Assembly (NCBI GenBank): GCA_002118135.1
Contig: BDIU01000242.1
Coordinates: 1,870 to 65,869, forward strand
Direction of reading: 5' to 3'
DNA: 64,000 bases
Source: Trebouxia sp. TZW2008
Lineage: Eukaryota; Chlorophyta; Trebouxiophyceae; Trebouxiales; Trebouxiaceae
Part shown: positions 44,301-55,789 of the stretch, in pieces
Numbering within the stretch: position 1 is the stretch's first letter
How the letters are laid out: each line of letters starts with the position of its first letter
Notes under the pieces: generated by a model
Seen by the model: the letters and a program-made list of their open reading frames with translations, nothing else
The model's database searches: none
Told to the model about the DNA's origin: nothing
Program-made: the position numbers and the translations under genes

Positions 44301-47300
44301 CTGCAGCAGCTAAAGCTGGCATGTCTCCTGTCTCCAGAGCAAGGTCACGAGGCTGCAGCTCTGCATCAGCTGTCTGGTACGCCTAACAAAACATGAAAAC
44401 AGGCATAAATATCATGTACTTACGTGCCGTCAGGACCGGACCAGGAGGCTGCAGCCCTGCATCAGTTGCCTGGCAGCTTTACCAGATAAGCACACATATG
44501 TTTCTGCAACATTCATGCATGCCAGGCGTGTGCCTCTGCACGGCTGCTCAACACAACATAGGTTGCTAAGGCAAAGGGAATTACCTGAAAAGTGCTTGTG
44601 CATGCATAGCAGAGGCATTGGTGCTCAAGCGGCAGCTTGAGGGTGGTACTGAATGCCAAGCTGAAGGGATGTGAGGAGACTTGCACAGAGGGAGTTGTCC
44701 CTATGCACAGTCATGAGACACAGAGCATGATCAGTAGTGCTCCTTCAGGACAATCACAACTTATCATGTGCCCAGATCAATCCTTTCAAGAATACACTTA
44801 CATGTTGCCAAAGCTTTGGTGTTAGAGCATCAGTTTGGAGTGGTGCTGAATGCCAAGCTAGAGGAGTATGAGGAGAGCTGGCACACGGGGACGGCTGCTT
44901 CTGCTGATCTGTGGCATAAGACATGATTTCTCATCGACACTCTGAACATGTGCGCTTGATGTGTATTGCAGAAGCACTGGTCCTGGAGCAGCAGCTGGGC
45001 GTGGTAAAGCTAGAGGAGTACGGGGAGAGTAGGCACAGGGTGACGGCTGCTTCTGCTGATCGGGGACATAAGGCATGATTCCAGATCAACACTCTGAACA
45101 TGTACACTTGGTGTGTTTTGCAGAAGCGCTGGTGTTGGAGCAGCAGTTAGGAGTGGTGCTGAATGCCAAACTTGAGGAGTATGAGGAGAGCAGGCACAGG
45201 GGGACGGCGGCTTCTGTTGAGCTGGGACATGAGCATGCCAGGTTCAGGAGCGAGGCTGACGCAATCATGCAACAACTAGTGGCTCTCAAGCAATATATCA
45301 ACAACTACATCCAGTAAGTTCAAGAATTTAATCAACGTCGTTGGACTGTGACTCTACAAAAATGATTGTTGCGCAGACATAAAGCCTGTTGACTGCAGCT
45401 GATAGCCCTTGAGCAGTGCATCAGTAGCTATATTCAGTAAGCGCCTGAGGTTGTTTCCAAGTTGAATTGAATGCCTGTGATTGCGCCAAAAGCGGTGCAA
45501 GTGTCTGGGTAGTCAAGGTACATGGTATCTGTGACCAAATTTGCAGCAGCGTTGGCTCTTGAGCAGTACATTGCCCATTTCATTCAGTGTCCGCATTTAC
45601 AAGCAACACACAGAAAACCACGCCTGCTGAATATGTCGGTGCATCATCATGTTGTGACTGCAACACCACTGAATGACAATGCTTTCTGGTTCCAGTGCGC
45701 ATACAATAACAGGCACTGTCTAAGACTTTGGGCTGTTGTGTTACGTTTCTGCTGCAGACTGCCAAAAGCTGTGTCCTCCCAGTCCAGTGTCTCGATGGCA
45801 GTTAGCCTAGATTCGTCCCAGCCTAGTCAGCCAGCTTCAGAGCCCCTTCCTGCCAGTTTCAGCGTCCTGCGCGAGTCACGCTGGACACCACAACCCTCAG
45901 TGGTAAGGCCGCCGCCGGGTCACCGCCGCACAGTCCTGCCCTCAGCAGCAAGTCTGGGCTATGGATCAGGAAACCCTAGCAGCAGCGCCATGAAACCCTT
46001 GGGGGTTGTGGAAGCCTGGCAGAAGGTAGATGCTAAGGCAGATATGCAGGCTGTGTGGGACAAGTATGAGGATGTGTTTTATGGCGACTATCAGCCATTG
46101 CCGTCAACACACAGGAGGTGCGCCTCCTTCCAAATACAGCATTGCACACCTGTGCTTGCATCAACCACTGCTGCTGCAGCCCATGACAGGCCTTTGAAAT
46201 TGTCCCTAAGAAAAGAAAGAAAAGCAAAGTCTACGCTGTTGGGCGTCAGAACGGGAGCCTCTGTCTAAAGGAGCAGCTCAGGATTGCTGCTTTGAAAGCT
46301 GCTTTGAATTGTCCCAGATCCTCATTGTAGACACAGGCTAGTACCACACTGAGTCTGATGAGAGCTGAGGCTTGCACAAATTGTCCTGTTGTGATATATG
46401 CCTTGCTCTGACTGCCAGACAGATGCACAGATGGAAGTGGTTATGCTGTTGCACAGCAGCAACTTCAGAGCTGTCAATGCTAGCGTTCTCAACGGCAGAC
46501 AACAGGCGCCATCATCAAGACCACCACAAGCAAGTCAATAAGCAGAGCAGCCACCCTAGGAGACTTGCAGCCCATTTTGTTGCAGTTTGCTTCTCACTGC
46601 TGCAGCATGCCCACGGGATGAGCCTGCCCAGTCTGTTACAGCTGCTGGCAGCCTGGACAGCAGATTTACCACAGAATGCTTGTGAGCCTGGTTCTGTTCC
46701 ACATCACTAGGTCACCACCCGGATGAGACAATCCTCTTTTCATGAATTCAGCTGTGCCTTGGTGCAGCACAATGTCCACAGGATGAGCCTGCCCGGCTCT
46801 TGATGATGCAACTGCCTTTCAGTGTTGGGGTTGCCTGTCTTGACTGCAGTTGGACTGCACTTGCCTCTGACTGTTGTATGATGCCTTCAGGATGAGTTTG
46901 CCCAGCTTGCTACAGCTGCTGGCAGCGTGGACAGCGGACAAGCGCCTGGACCAGCATGTGCTAGGCAATGAGACCTTTGCTGATGCCTTCTTCCGCTACT
47001 TGGAAGAAATGTATGGCTGCGGCAACCTGGCGTCTCACGTGGCTCATGGATGCATGCTGGCGTTTGATGAGTACATGGTGAGCTGCTGCTGCTCTTTCTT
47101 TAGACGCTGTCCTTGCAGGAGATGTATACTGTAGGGAATGACTGTGCTGTCACACATCTGAAACCTGTGCATTCAGTGAGTATTGGGTCTGAATGAAAGG
47201 AAGTTCTTCACCTAATGCAGCAACCTCATGCAGGGTCATGGAGTCAGTCCGAGCTAAATGAAATGATCACCTGTTGGGACATGTCACCACTCTGGTGGTA

Positions 47301-48652
47301 CAGCAGGGTCAAAGCAAGACAGTGCGCTTTGAGCTGCATGTATTGGCAGGCTTAATACCACAGCCCATACGGCACCAATGCATTCTCAGCCGGCCTCTGC
47401 TGACCCTGTCAGTCTTCTTCACCGGCTGTGCCTAGATGTTTGGCTCATCACAACTGTTGAGATTGCAGGGCCAAAGCAAGACATTGCGTTTTGAGCTGCA
47501 TACATTGGCAGGTCTACGGCCCAAGCCTGTGCAGCTAACCTGCCCCAGCATTCACTGCATACTGATGACTCAGCCAGCCACTGCTGACCCCGTCAGTCTG
47601 CTTCGCAATCTGTACCCACATGTCAGACTCCTCACAATTTTGTTGACATTGCAGGGACAAAGCAAGACAGTCCGTTGTGAGCTGCATGAATACTACCAGA
47701 GCCTGTGCGGCAGTGTTGCACCAACATTCACTGCATGCCAATGGCTCAAATGCCAACTGCTGAACCAGTCAGTCTTGTTTGGGGGCTGTACCCAAATTTC
47801 AGACATGTTGACACTGCAGGGCCAAAGTAAGACAGTGCGTTTTGAGCTGCATGCATTGGCGGGTCTATTGCCAGAGCCTGTGCGGCAGTACTGCACCAAC
47901 ATTCACTGCGTAATGATGACTCAGCCGCCTACTGCTGACCCCGTCAGTCTTCTTCGGGGGCTGTACCCAAATGCCCGCCCCCAGGAGCTTTCCAGAGTGG
48001 CATCTGACTTCATGGGAATGCAACTGTCTTCAGAGGTGCTGAAGAAGAAGATGATTGAGGCTGTGGTGGAGCAGGTGTTTGCTGGGCGGGAACTTCGACA
48101 TAAGAAATGGTGTGAGGTGTGTATTGCATTTTAAGCTTCAGACACAGAAGGAATTGGGCATGCAAATCAATTATCAGCGGGAAGCATTTCTTTTGCTGGC
48201 TGTACAGCAAACCGCCTTTATGAAGATGGTGTTGGATTAGCTAGGAATTCAGGAACACAAGGATGTTGAGGAGCAGGACAACGCTTTGCAAGAGCAAAGA
48301 TTTTAGCAATGTTTGTGCATAAGCGCCGTGCACATTGCTGAGTCTGCTTCTGCTTCACTGTAATGCATCTCCATTCCTGATGCAAGTTCGCTAGCAATTC
48401 GGCAAACTTCATTTGTATCATGCAGAAATTGAAGGCAAGCCCTCATAGGAGGAAGGAAGAATGGGATCGTGAGGATTTCACCAGCCTGTATGTGCACACC
48501 TTCAGGGGCGAAACAGACGCCTTGGCAACATCCCTGTGCGATGCTGTATGTCCAGATGAGCATGTGTGGGACGCTTCACTTAGTGTCATGGCTTATGTCT
48601 TATGCTGTCTTGATGTTGCTGAGATGCAGTATGAGGATGAGCCTGATGACTT
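41367..48652 (+). CDS. Coiled-coil protein of unknown function, multi-exon
   Basis: Phase-consistent exons: one ending 41945, then 42433-42702, 43203-43334, 44202-44376, 45124-45313, 45758-46117, 46891-47077, 47820-48116 and 48426-48652. Exons from 42433 to 45313 encode long helices rich in Gln, Glu and Ala (AEELQKLSEQLEQQLKLANN, WREQLEDMQQQLDRVHVAHQ), which look like a coiled coil. The 45758 exon is a Ser/Pro-rich linker. The last three encode a helical C-terminal part (MSLPSLLQLLAAWTAD, SSEVLKKKMIEAVVEQVF, HTFRGETDALATSLCDAVCP). A donor at 48653 implies one more exon, not found with confidence. The start is unclear: ATG 41367 opens a short exon, while a frame with LRSTRFTTALDSSLQ begins near 41712. 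A cytoskeletal or basal-body role would be a guess. Confidence 0.65.
42255..42432 (+). repeat. Two upstream copies of the exon 42433 start
   Basis: TTTGCCTGCAG followed by AGTCTGGTGGAGGTTGT (about 42266) and GGTCTTGTGGAGGCTAT (about 42350) precede the used GGTCTCGTGGAGGCTGT at 42433. The period is about 85 bp. Encoded text is SLVEVVLKDAL, GLVEAILTGAL and GLVEAVLNELL; the first two run into stops. Confidence 0.95.
42750..42820 (+). repeat. Downstream copy of the exon 42433-42702 donor end
   Basis: The exon ends with ADEAAAASKAAVAAMQERHE at the donor 42703. ADEAAAASQTSVAAMQERHE is repeated at about 42752-42816. The copy has lost its GT. This exon therefore has copies at both ends. Confidence 0.95.
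43903..43978 (+). mobile_element. (GATT)n-tailed retroelement fragment in a coiled-coil gene intron
   Basis: It shares TGTTGACCCCCTGTTGGGTC and CGAGGACAG (versus CAAGGACAG) with 1-64 and ends in GATTGATTGATTGATT. It lies between the exons ending 43334 and starting 44202. Fixed core, variable tail and dispersed positions suggest retroposition. No coding part is present. Confidence 0.55.
44605..45123 (+). repeat. Three upstream copies of the exon 45124 start
   Basis: Copies start near 44609, 44820 and 44969. All keep a GCAGAAGCACTGGT-like start, GTGGTGCTGAATGCCAAGCT and GAGGAGTATGAGGAGAGC with changes. The third lacks the segment for VLNAK. The used exon reads VLEQQLGVVLNAKLEEYEES. Spacing is about 150-210 bp. 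Confidence 0.93.
45390..45595 (+). repeat. Downstream copies of the exon 45124-45313 donor end
   Basis: The exon ends VALKQYINNYIQ at GTAAGT. CTTGAGCAGTGCATCAGTAG with a GTAAGC (45393-45445) and GCTCTTGAGCAGTACATTGC (45543-45590) are further versions of that end. The first retains a good donor and could be used. Exon 45124 has copies on both sides. Confidence 0.75.
46600..46890 (+). repeat. Upstream copies of the exon 46891 start
   Basis: ATGCCCACGGGATGAGCCTG at about 46607 begins a good copy (SLPSLLQLLAAWTADL, then broken). A short remnant, CCACAGGATGAGCCTGCCC, lies near 46775. The used exon starts after CCTTCAG at 46891 and reads MSLPSLLQLLAAWTADKRL. Confidence 0.92.
47304..47819 (+). repeat. 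Three upstream copies of the exon 47820 start
   Basis: CAGGGTCAAAGCAAGACAGT (47304), CAGGGCCAAAGCAAGACATT (47466) and CAGGGACAAAGCAAGACAGT (47653) each begin a copy of 130-155 bp ending near GTCAGTCTGCTTCG-like text. The used exon begins CAGGGCCAAAGTAAGACAGT at 47817. Each copy has frame changes; all keep the CAG acceptor. Confidence 0.95.
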
Positions 48653-49364
48653 GTAAGTACTGTGCACAAGGTTAAATTTATGTCTACATGCATGCACCAG
48701 CGCAATGAACTTTCTGCAGCAAGCCTTTCTGATCAGTCAGGAGAATTAGCAATCCATTGTGCGCATACCGGTAATGGGGCTGCCCAGGTGTGCAGATCAG
48801 CTTTGTTGGCGCTTGCAGACATCTGCATCATCATCTTCCTCTCCTCCTGGTGTTCTCGTTGGTCGCCCCCACACACGGAGCTCCGGTCGCGTGGGCCCCA
48901 CGTGCGCCCTAGAATCGCGGGAAACCCTGGGGCGTGCGAGGGGGGCGGCCCAACATGTTTTCTCTTCTTCTTCTCCTATTCCTCTTCATCCTTCTACATT
49001 GCAGTATTATGAATCTACGACATCCCAACGAGATCACATGAGTATGCTCTCCCACGTTCCCTTTGGGACAGAACCGGGCTGCTTGCAGCATGCATTGCGC
49101 ATTTTGCGATGCGACGCAACATGGCTGCCTGATGCCAGAGGTGATCGCAGAATTTCCGCCACAGGAAAAGTACACACGTCGTCGGATCAGATGCATGCAG
49201 TGACCTTGGATCGCTTCGCTTGCGGCGTACTCGATCTCAGATCAAGGGCAGATTCAAAGCGAACAGCTGCTCGCTTCGTTGTTCACAAGCACCAGTCTTT
49301 GCGCGAGTCCACTTGCCAAGCAAGCGTGCAAGCTGCAGCGGGGTCTGCAACTCTGCAGCACCGC

Positions 49365-52300
49365 ATGTCGAAGCGAAACAAGACCCCAGCGTTTTACATC
49401 AACGAACTGAGCGACGATAGCTCCACATTGTCTGAGAACGACATCGTTGAGCTCTTCTGTTACGCTGTGTACCGCACTTTGCAGGCAAGAGCTGTTCAAA
49501 GCGGTGCTCACGACGCTCCTGATGCTGCTTTGTCACTAACACCGGTGAATGCTGAGCAGGAGGTCGAGCGCGGCATGCACGCTGATGAAGGCACACATGG
49601 CTACAGCATCTACACAGGAAAAGCGGGAGTAGCATACATGTTCCTCAGACTTGCAGAGAGCATGCAGCACAGTCAGTCGAAGCTAGCCAGGCATCCACAG
49701 CAACCCATTTCCAAGCTTACCCCAGAATGTCTCCTGCGCAGAGCTCAAGAGCATGGCGACTGGGCAAAGCATCTTTCCCACAGTGGCTCGCATGTGAAGG
49801 TCAGTGATCTATGTGTTGTGCATTCCTCTGTCACGATGTAGCTGGCCTCCTAGTCCTTGTTTGTCTTTTTGTCTTATGCATGCATTGAATTTGTAATTAC
49901 AACACGCGCATGTAGGCAATCTGTACTACAGCAAAGACTAGCAACGGCTACCTCAGCCACTGCTGCTGTGCTGCTGTGCGGACAGCGCAAACTCTGTCTG
50001 GGCATTGGGGAACAAACACACTCTGTTTGTAAGGCAATTGCTGCTCCGCTGCTGAGAGGATAATACAAATGCATGCTGGAAACTGCTTTTGGAGGCAGTT
50101 GTTGCGATGCAGTGTAGCAAAAATACTGGTCTTCAGACAATTGCTCTCGGACTGATGTCCTGTTGGCCTGCAGCGTGTGACTTTCCTGGAGGGTCACGCT
50201 GGCTGCTTGGCTGTGCAAGCAGCAGTTGCTTCCCTGCAAGGCAGCACGGTGCAAGCTCAGCATTGTGTACAGGTACCAATGTGTTTGTTTTACTCAATCA
50301 TTGTAATTAGATTGACTGTTGTTGACGACATCCTGAAAGAGTTCAAAGAGTGCACAAAAAAATGTGCATCCTCGTTTGTGTCCTGTGATGCAAGTTGCAA
50401 GCACATGTGTGCCTCATCTGATGAGTCAAGCGGATCTGAGGCTGTCTGCAGCTGGGATTGTGCTGACGCTTTTTGTGATGTCTGCTGTGCTGCTGCTGTC
50501 AGTCATGAGCGATGATGCTTAGGCGATGACTGCCAGGTGATGTTGCGCACAGGTACCATCACGCATTCTCACTCTTCAAATAAATTGACGAAAGCCAAGG
50601 CTGGCAAATATGCTGCTGATCAGAACGTGAAGACAAGCAATTCCAATCTCATGAGCTGAATCTCTATGCCAAATTCAATTCCGCCCTTCACAAGCACTAG
50701 AGTTTCTGACCTCATGAGCCCCACTAGGCCTTGCACTTCCAGGCTTGACCACTGCTCCATCAACCCCCATGTCAGTGAGTTTTCCATGCTTTTGCAAAAA
50801 AAGTGATCAACACATTTTGAGTCATTCTAATAATTTTGTTGTCCTGCCTCACACAGCCTCTCTTGCGTAGCTGGATACTTTGTTTCTGCAGCTCATATGT
50901 GCAGCTTTGACCACAAAAGCTGCCTTTTGCTTCAGGAGCTGGAGTCGTGGGGCGCTAGGGTTCTGCAAATGCCCTCAACAGAGTGTGAGATCCTGTATGG
51001 CAGATGCGGTTACATTCACGCATTGCTCTTTGCAAGGAAGTATGTGGGTCCTAGGTCAGCCACTCAGCAGCTGATCAAGCAGCTGTTGCAGCAGATTGTT
51101 CAGGAGGGTCACAGAGGGGCGGCCCAACTGGAAAGCATCAACCCCAACTCCAACTGGAATCTCATGTGGAGCTGGCATGGCTCATATTATCTGGGAGGTG
51201 AGGCTTTGCAAGTAACTTGTTTTCTTGCTCCCTTTTCTCCTGTATTTTCTTTCAGTCTTTGACTGCCCTGACCCATGGACCCCAACTCCGATTGGAATCT
51301 CATGTGGACATGGCACGGCTCATGTCATCTAGGAGGTAATGTTCTGCATGCTGTCCTATCTGTTTCTGAGTGTCGTAGACCATCAGCCTCAACTCAAGAT
51401 GGAATGTCATGTGAAATTGGGCATGGCTCATACTATTTAGGATGTAATATTCGGCATGCTGTCATGTTGGTTTTTTTGGCAGTAGCTGTGTGGTCACATA
51501 CAATCCAATCATGCCAGTTGTGATGCATACGCATGATGCCGGCTGCAGCCTTGTCGGATCTGCAAACTTGTGTGTGCTGCAGTGCATTTGCACTGTTGCA
51601 TCATGCAGTCAGACTCATGCCACTGTTGGCCACAGGGGCAGTTGTTTGGCCACTTTCCTGGACTGTTTTGTCCAGCCATCTCTCCAATTTCCCAATATTT
51701 GTTGAGCTTGACATCCCAGCCCCCTCCCTCGTTTCGGGGAATAAGTTCAATTCATCCAGAGGCTGCTCGCCGCGTGTGAGGTCAGCAATGTCAATGTCTT
51801 GTGTGCTGCACATATCAGTAATTCACCATCTCATGCATGTAACAAATGGAACGTTTGGCATCCGGCTGACAGATTTGCAACGTCACCCAGGCCTTTGGAG
51901 GCTTTTTCAAAAAAGCCCTGCCCTGCCCACAACACCCCTGCTGAATGATGCATTCAGCACACCTGCTGGACAGAACTTCAAGTACGAGTCTGTGCTTACA
52001 GGAGCACATGGGACGTGCGGCATCTTACTTACCCTCATGCAATGCTATCCTGAGCTTGAGGAGTTGTACCCTAGCCAAGCCCTGCCCCTGATCAAGGGGG
52101 TCCTGGGGGAGCTCATGGGGCAAACCCTCCCTTCTGGCAACCTACAACCATCCCTAGGCAGTGAAAATGAGAAGTGAGTCAAGACGATCTTCTAGGCATT
52201 GTTTGCTTTAGGCATGCTTGTATGGGTTCATGACTGTCATACTCAGCAGAGGGAGAAAAACACAGTTTTGAGCAGAAATACAGACCTGGCCTTTGTTTAT

Positions 52301-53933
52301 CACAGTCTGAAAACATGATGCTCAGGCTTTTTTCCTCAGCAGCACAAATGTTGTTTGATCTGCAGCAACTGATGGACAAAGCTTCCATGTGCATGCATGC
52401 ATGCCTGCACAGGATTGCAGGCATCCATGCCGTAGCTCTTGTGTTTGTTTGTAGGTATGTGCAGTGGTGTCATGGAGCCCCTGGATTCATTCCTGTGCTG
52501 ACAAAAGCATATCAGCTGTTGGAAGAATTAGCTTTGCCAAACAGTGATGAAGCTAAGAGCCAGATTTTGGCATCAGCAAGGAAAGCTGCTGACGTTATTT
52601 GGGAGAGAGGCTTGCTGACAAAGGTGTGCCAATACTTCTGCTTTGCAGCCACGCAGACAACAAGTCATTTGCAAGCGTCGAGATCATCCAGTTCCAGACC
52701 AGATCCAGCATATGCAAGCATACAAATGGCATCGATATCATGCATGACTGGCGGCATGGTATCGAACAAGTCTTCAGACATTTCCTGTGGTGTATCACAC
52801 AACACCTACTACACGCTGAAGGGCATGAGCATGGCACTCTTCACAAGGTGCACTGCGTGTAAGGCTGATGCGCCCCCACAATTGTGGGCAATGGAACTAA
52901 TATGCCCACTTGCTGTGGTCATGCGCTCATAACAACACAACATGCAGGACGTCAACAGCATGCGTGTGGCAAATAGTTTGTTCAGTGATTGATTTTTATA
53001 AATTCTGTTGCACCTCTTGAAAGGTTGTCCTAAGATTGCATTGTGCTACTCAGAAACACCACTGCAGTCACAATGCAATAGTTGATTTTCAAATGCACTA
53101 TCCTTACATCAAGAACGTCTTGTTGAGTGTCCTTAGACAGAGAAATTACTGTGCATGGTGCCTTGGTTGCAACATCACACAGTGCATGACTGCACTGTTG
53201 CAGGTCTGATACTGCTCAGCAGAACGTTGCGCAATGTTGCAGGGGTTGGGCTTGTGTCATGGAGTTTCTGGCAATGCATATGCTTTCTTGTCGCTCTACC
53301 ATTTGACTGAAGATGACCTCTACAGACGCCGCGCCCAGCAGTTTGGTCAGTTTATGCTTGATAACTACAGCCAGCTTAAAGATGTTCCTGACACACCCCT
53401 ATCCATGTTTGAAGTAAGATTACTGCTACTTCAATACAAATAGTTACATGCATCCTGTCTTTGGGATCCGACAGCGGGGTCAACAGACAGTGTCCAGAAT
53501 AAGGAAGATTTGTCTACTTGTCTTGCCACGCTATCTGCATTTTGTTTGCATGTGAGCTGTGCCTGGATGTATTTGGCATCGTTGATGAATGTCTGCCATT
53601 TGCTGTGTTGTTCACAGTGCATTTGTTGACTGCCGCCCATACGCATGGTTCATGACCAGTGCGCGTTCCCGTGTATGTCAGTAATACAGTAATGCCCTCC
53701 CAGCTGCAATGCACTGCTACAATGCATGTCTGGCCAAAAGGCATTGCTAGCTACATGACAATGTGGTGATTCTCACACTACCACATGTACCCATGTGGGG
53801 CCACAGCAGCAGCGCAGCATCTGATGATGTGTCATGCGACTGTATGCAGGGACTAGGAGGCGCAGCGTGTTTGTGGATGGACATAGTGTCATTGCAACAG
53901 CATCCGGCTCCATTCCCTGGATATGAGCTATAA
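49365..53933 (+). CDS. LANCL: LanC-like protein (LANCL/GCR2 family)
   Basis: Exons: 49365-49799, 50174 to about 50272 or later, 50936-51197, 52002-52173, 52455-52623, 53243-53413 and 53850-53933. Family marks appear in order: VTFLEGHAGCLAVQA, EILYGRCGYIHALLF, SYYLGGAHGTCGILLTL (across a splice), WCHGAPG, VIWERGLL, GLCHGVSGNAYAFLSLY and FPGYEL at the end. The cysteines of WCHG and LCHG and the His after the latter are the expected zinc ligands. The family has a seven-helix double toroid; animal members add glutathione to dehydrated residues in damaged proteins. The FPGYEL ending is the plant form. The exon for the stretch before 50936 (VVDDILKEFKE near 50320-50350) has no clean splice sites. 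Start ATG 49365 gives a normal-length N-terminus. Confidence 0.95.
51285..51450 (+). repeat. Two downstream copies of the LanC-like exon 50936-51197 end
   Basis: The exon end encodes NSNWNLMWSWHGSYYLGG at a GTGAGG donor. NSDWNLMWTWHGSCHLGG with GTAATG follows at about 51277-51340, and a third version with GHGSYYLGC and GTAATA ends near 51445. Both copies keep a GT after the Gly. Donor-type array. Confidence 0.95.
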
Positions 53934-55076
53934 TCGCTAGCCTTATTTTGTGGCACTGATGTGAAGCTGTCTCTGATCACGTGGTCCATGTCAGAGTACC
54001 TAATGTGTTGCAACATGCATGAAGGGTTTCCTCTCAGCATGCGCTGGGGACGAGCTACACTTCCATCTCTGTTTCTTTGGGTTCTTTGTGGGAAACTGTC
54101 TCTCATGAGACCAGGGCGTTCTGTGCAGTATGTGGCAATACTCAGGGACCATGATGCCTCAGCAATTTTCCTTGTGTCATTTCTGTAACAGTGTTATCAG
54201 CAGGTTGAAAAGCGAAGGGAGCACTTCAGGTCAGTTGAGTTATGCCGTAACATCAGTTCGTCATTGCTGGTGGCAATGACCCCTCATTGTAAAACAGCTC
54301 AATGGGTGGAGTCGTTTAGCGTATTGTGTACCATAGTTTGTATCATTCATGTCTTCGAATAGTATGTATCATTGATGGCTTCAAACAGTATGTATCATTG
54401 ATGCCTTCAAACAGTATGTATCAATGATGCCTTCAAACAGTACGCATCATTGATGCCTTCAAACAGTATGTATCATTGATGCCTTCAAACAGTATGTATC
54501 GTTGATGCCTTCAAATAGCATGTATCAATCGCCTTCAATTCTAAAGTACAAGCAGTGTATCTGACAGGGAACATTGATATCTCCTCTAGATTTGTGCATA
54601 GATGCAGAGAGAAGTGGGCACAACTCCCAAAGATCAACAGGTATGAATTCCTGCTGTAATGATCACAATCCTTGGCTCACATGTAACAATCTTTTGCCTG
54701 AAGACACGGAGTCCGTTGTTTGTTACCCTTTCTATTCTGGCTTTGCACTGAATGAGCAAGAACAACGTACACGCAGTGAATGCAGAAAAAGCACAATCAA
54801 CACAGCCAAATCAGTACACACAAATCTGCTATGGTAAGGGCGTTGATATTGCCAAAAGCAACTTGCAGCGGACATCCACTACTAGAGCAAAGAAGGATCA
54901 TGTTGCTGATTGAACCTCAAATGCCTTTACTTCAGTCATACTTCAGCTTGATACAGATGCAGCAGCCTCAGCAGCAACGACTGTAATGAATATGTTTTAC
55001 GCATTGTGCGGCATTCGCATCAGCTTGAGTGTGAGCGGTGTCGCAGATAATGTCATGCCCAGGTGACATTTGAGTC
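53934..55076. other. Intergenic region after the LanC-like gene
   Basis: It holds two 3' ends and the minisatellite at 54341-54537. The ORFs of 75-119 codons at 53747-54188 and 54574-54986 show no known motif or splice structure. Confidence 0.5.
54341..54537. repeat. Minisatellite, 26 bp unit, about 7.5 copies
   Basis: The unit AGTATGTATCATTGATGCCT plus TCAAAC repeats with few changes. The best copies are in the middle and the edges are degraded. It is intergenic, with no exon similarity seen. Confidence 0.95.
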
Positions 55077-55658
55077 TCAAATGCCTTTGCATTCCAGGCA
55101 GAAATGCCTGACATCTGATTCTTCATAGTCAGGCATTGAACACAGGCTGCAGAAAGTCTTGCTGCATTTACAGCACTGCTGCATGCTGTCAAGCCCTCTT
55201 TCATGAGCCCTGCAAAGGACTTTCTTTGTTGGCTCTTGAGTATGTTTTATTGACCGAATTGAGCTGCTGCGTAAAAGGTGCAAATTTTGGCAGTGAACAT
55301 GAGCCTGGTGCTTACCCACAGTGATAACAGTGCTGCAGACCTGTGCTCTGAGTGCGCGTCACGCCTGTACGAGCATTGGGTTGGTAAGATCTGTCTGAAA
55401 GTTTCTGACTGACAGATCTAGCTAGGTAGCACCTGTTGTTGCTGCCTGTTTCTTGCTTTGAGCTTTGGAGGCAGCTAACATCTCAGCAAATGGGTCCACT
55501 GCACACACGGTCAAGAATTGCAAGGAAACGTGCGAAATCGACTCAGCTCAAGCGCAGGCTTCAGCTGATCAGTCATGAATACCTTTGGCACCGGTCTGCA
55601 CGTACTGCTTGAGTTGAGGTTGATGGCTTGCTTCCGACTCTCGTTTGCGCTTGGACAT
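55077..55658 (-). CDS. Small Cys-rich, Siva-like zinc-binding protein (85 aa)
   Basis: Three exons, 55583-55658, 55316-55364 and 55077-55209, with GT-AG ends and matching phases, join to 85 aa. A basic N-terminus (MSKRKRESEASHQPQ) is followed by a cysteine array: CYHCG, then CCKCSKTFCSLCS, YEES and FCLEC near the end. The spacing resembles the C-terminal part of the apoptosis regulatory protein Siva family, which binds zinc. The Siva assignment rests on cysteine pattern and length only. It faces the PPR gene across about 130 bases, so the two may share a promoter. Confidence 0.75.
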
Positions 55659-55789
55659 GCGCCCAAAATTGTTTAGATGACTGCTTTGCCATGGACAGAC
55701 GCAAGCTTGAGGGAAAGGTGAGGTATCAATACTAAGATATCTTTCCCACACGACGATGCTGAGCTGCTGAAATCGAGCCTGCAAAACAA
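55659..55789. promoter_or_regulatory. Short divergent promoter (Siva-like / PPR)
   Basis: 131 bases separate two outward-facing start codons. This must hold both transcription start regions unless the true PPR start is further down. No TATA-like box is clear. Confidence 0.55.

Noticed and set aside
48759..49841. A 360-codon plus-strand frame running into the LanC-like gene
   Set aside because: Only the part from ATG 49365 matches the family. The upstream part is low-complexity Ser/Arg text with no homology and most likely stays open by chance, although a last exon of the coiled-coil gene may lie within it.
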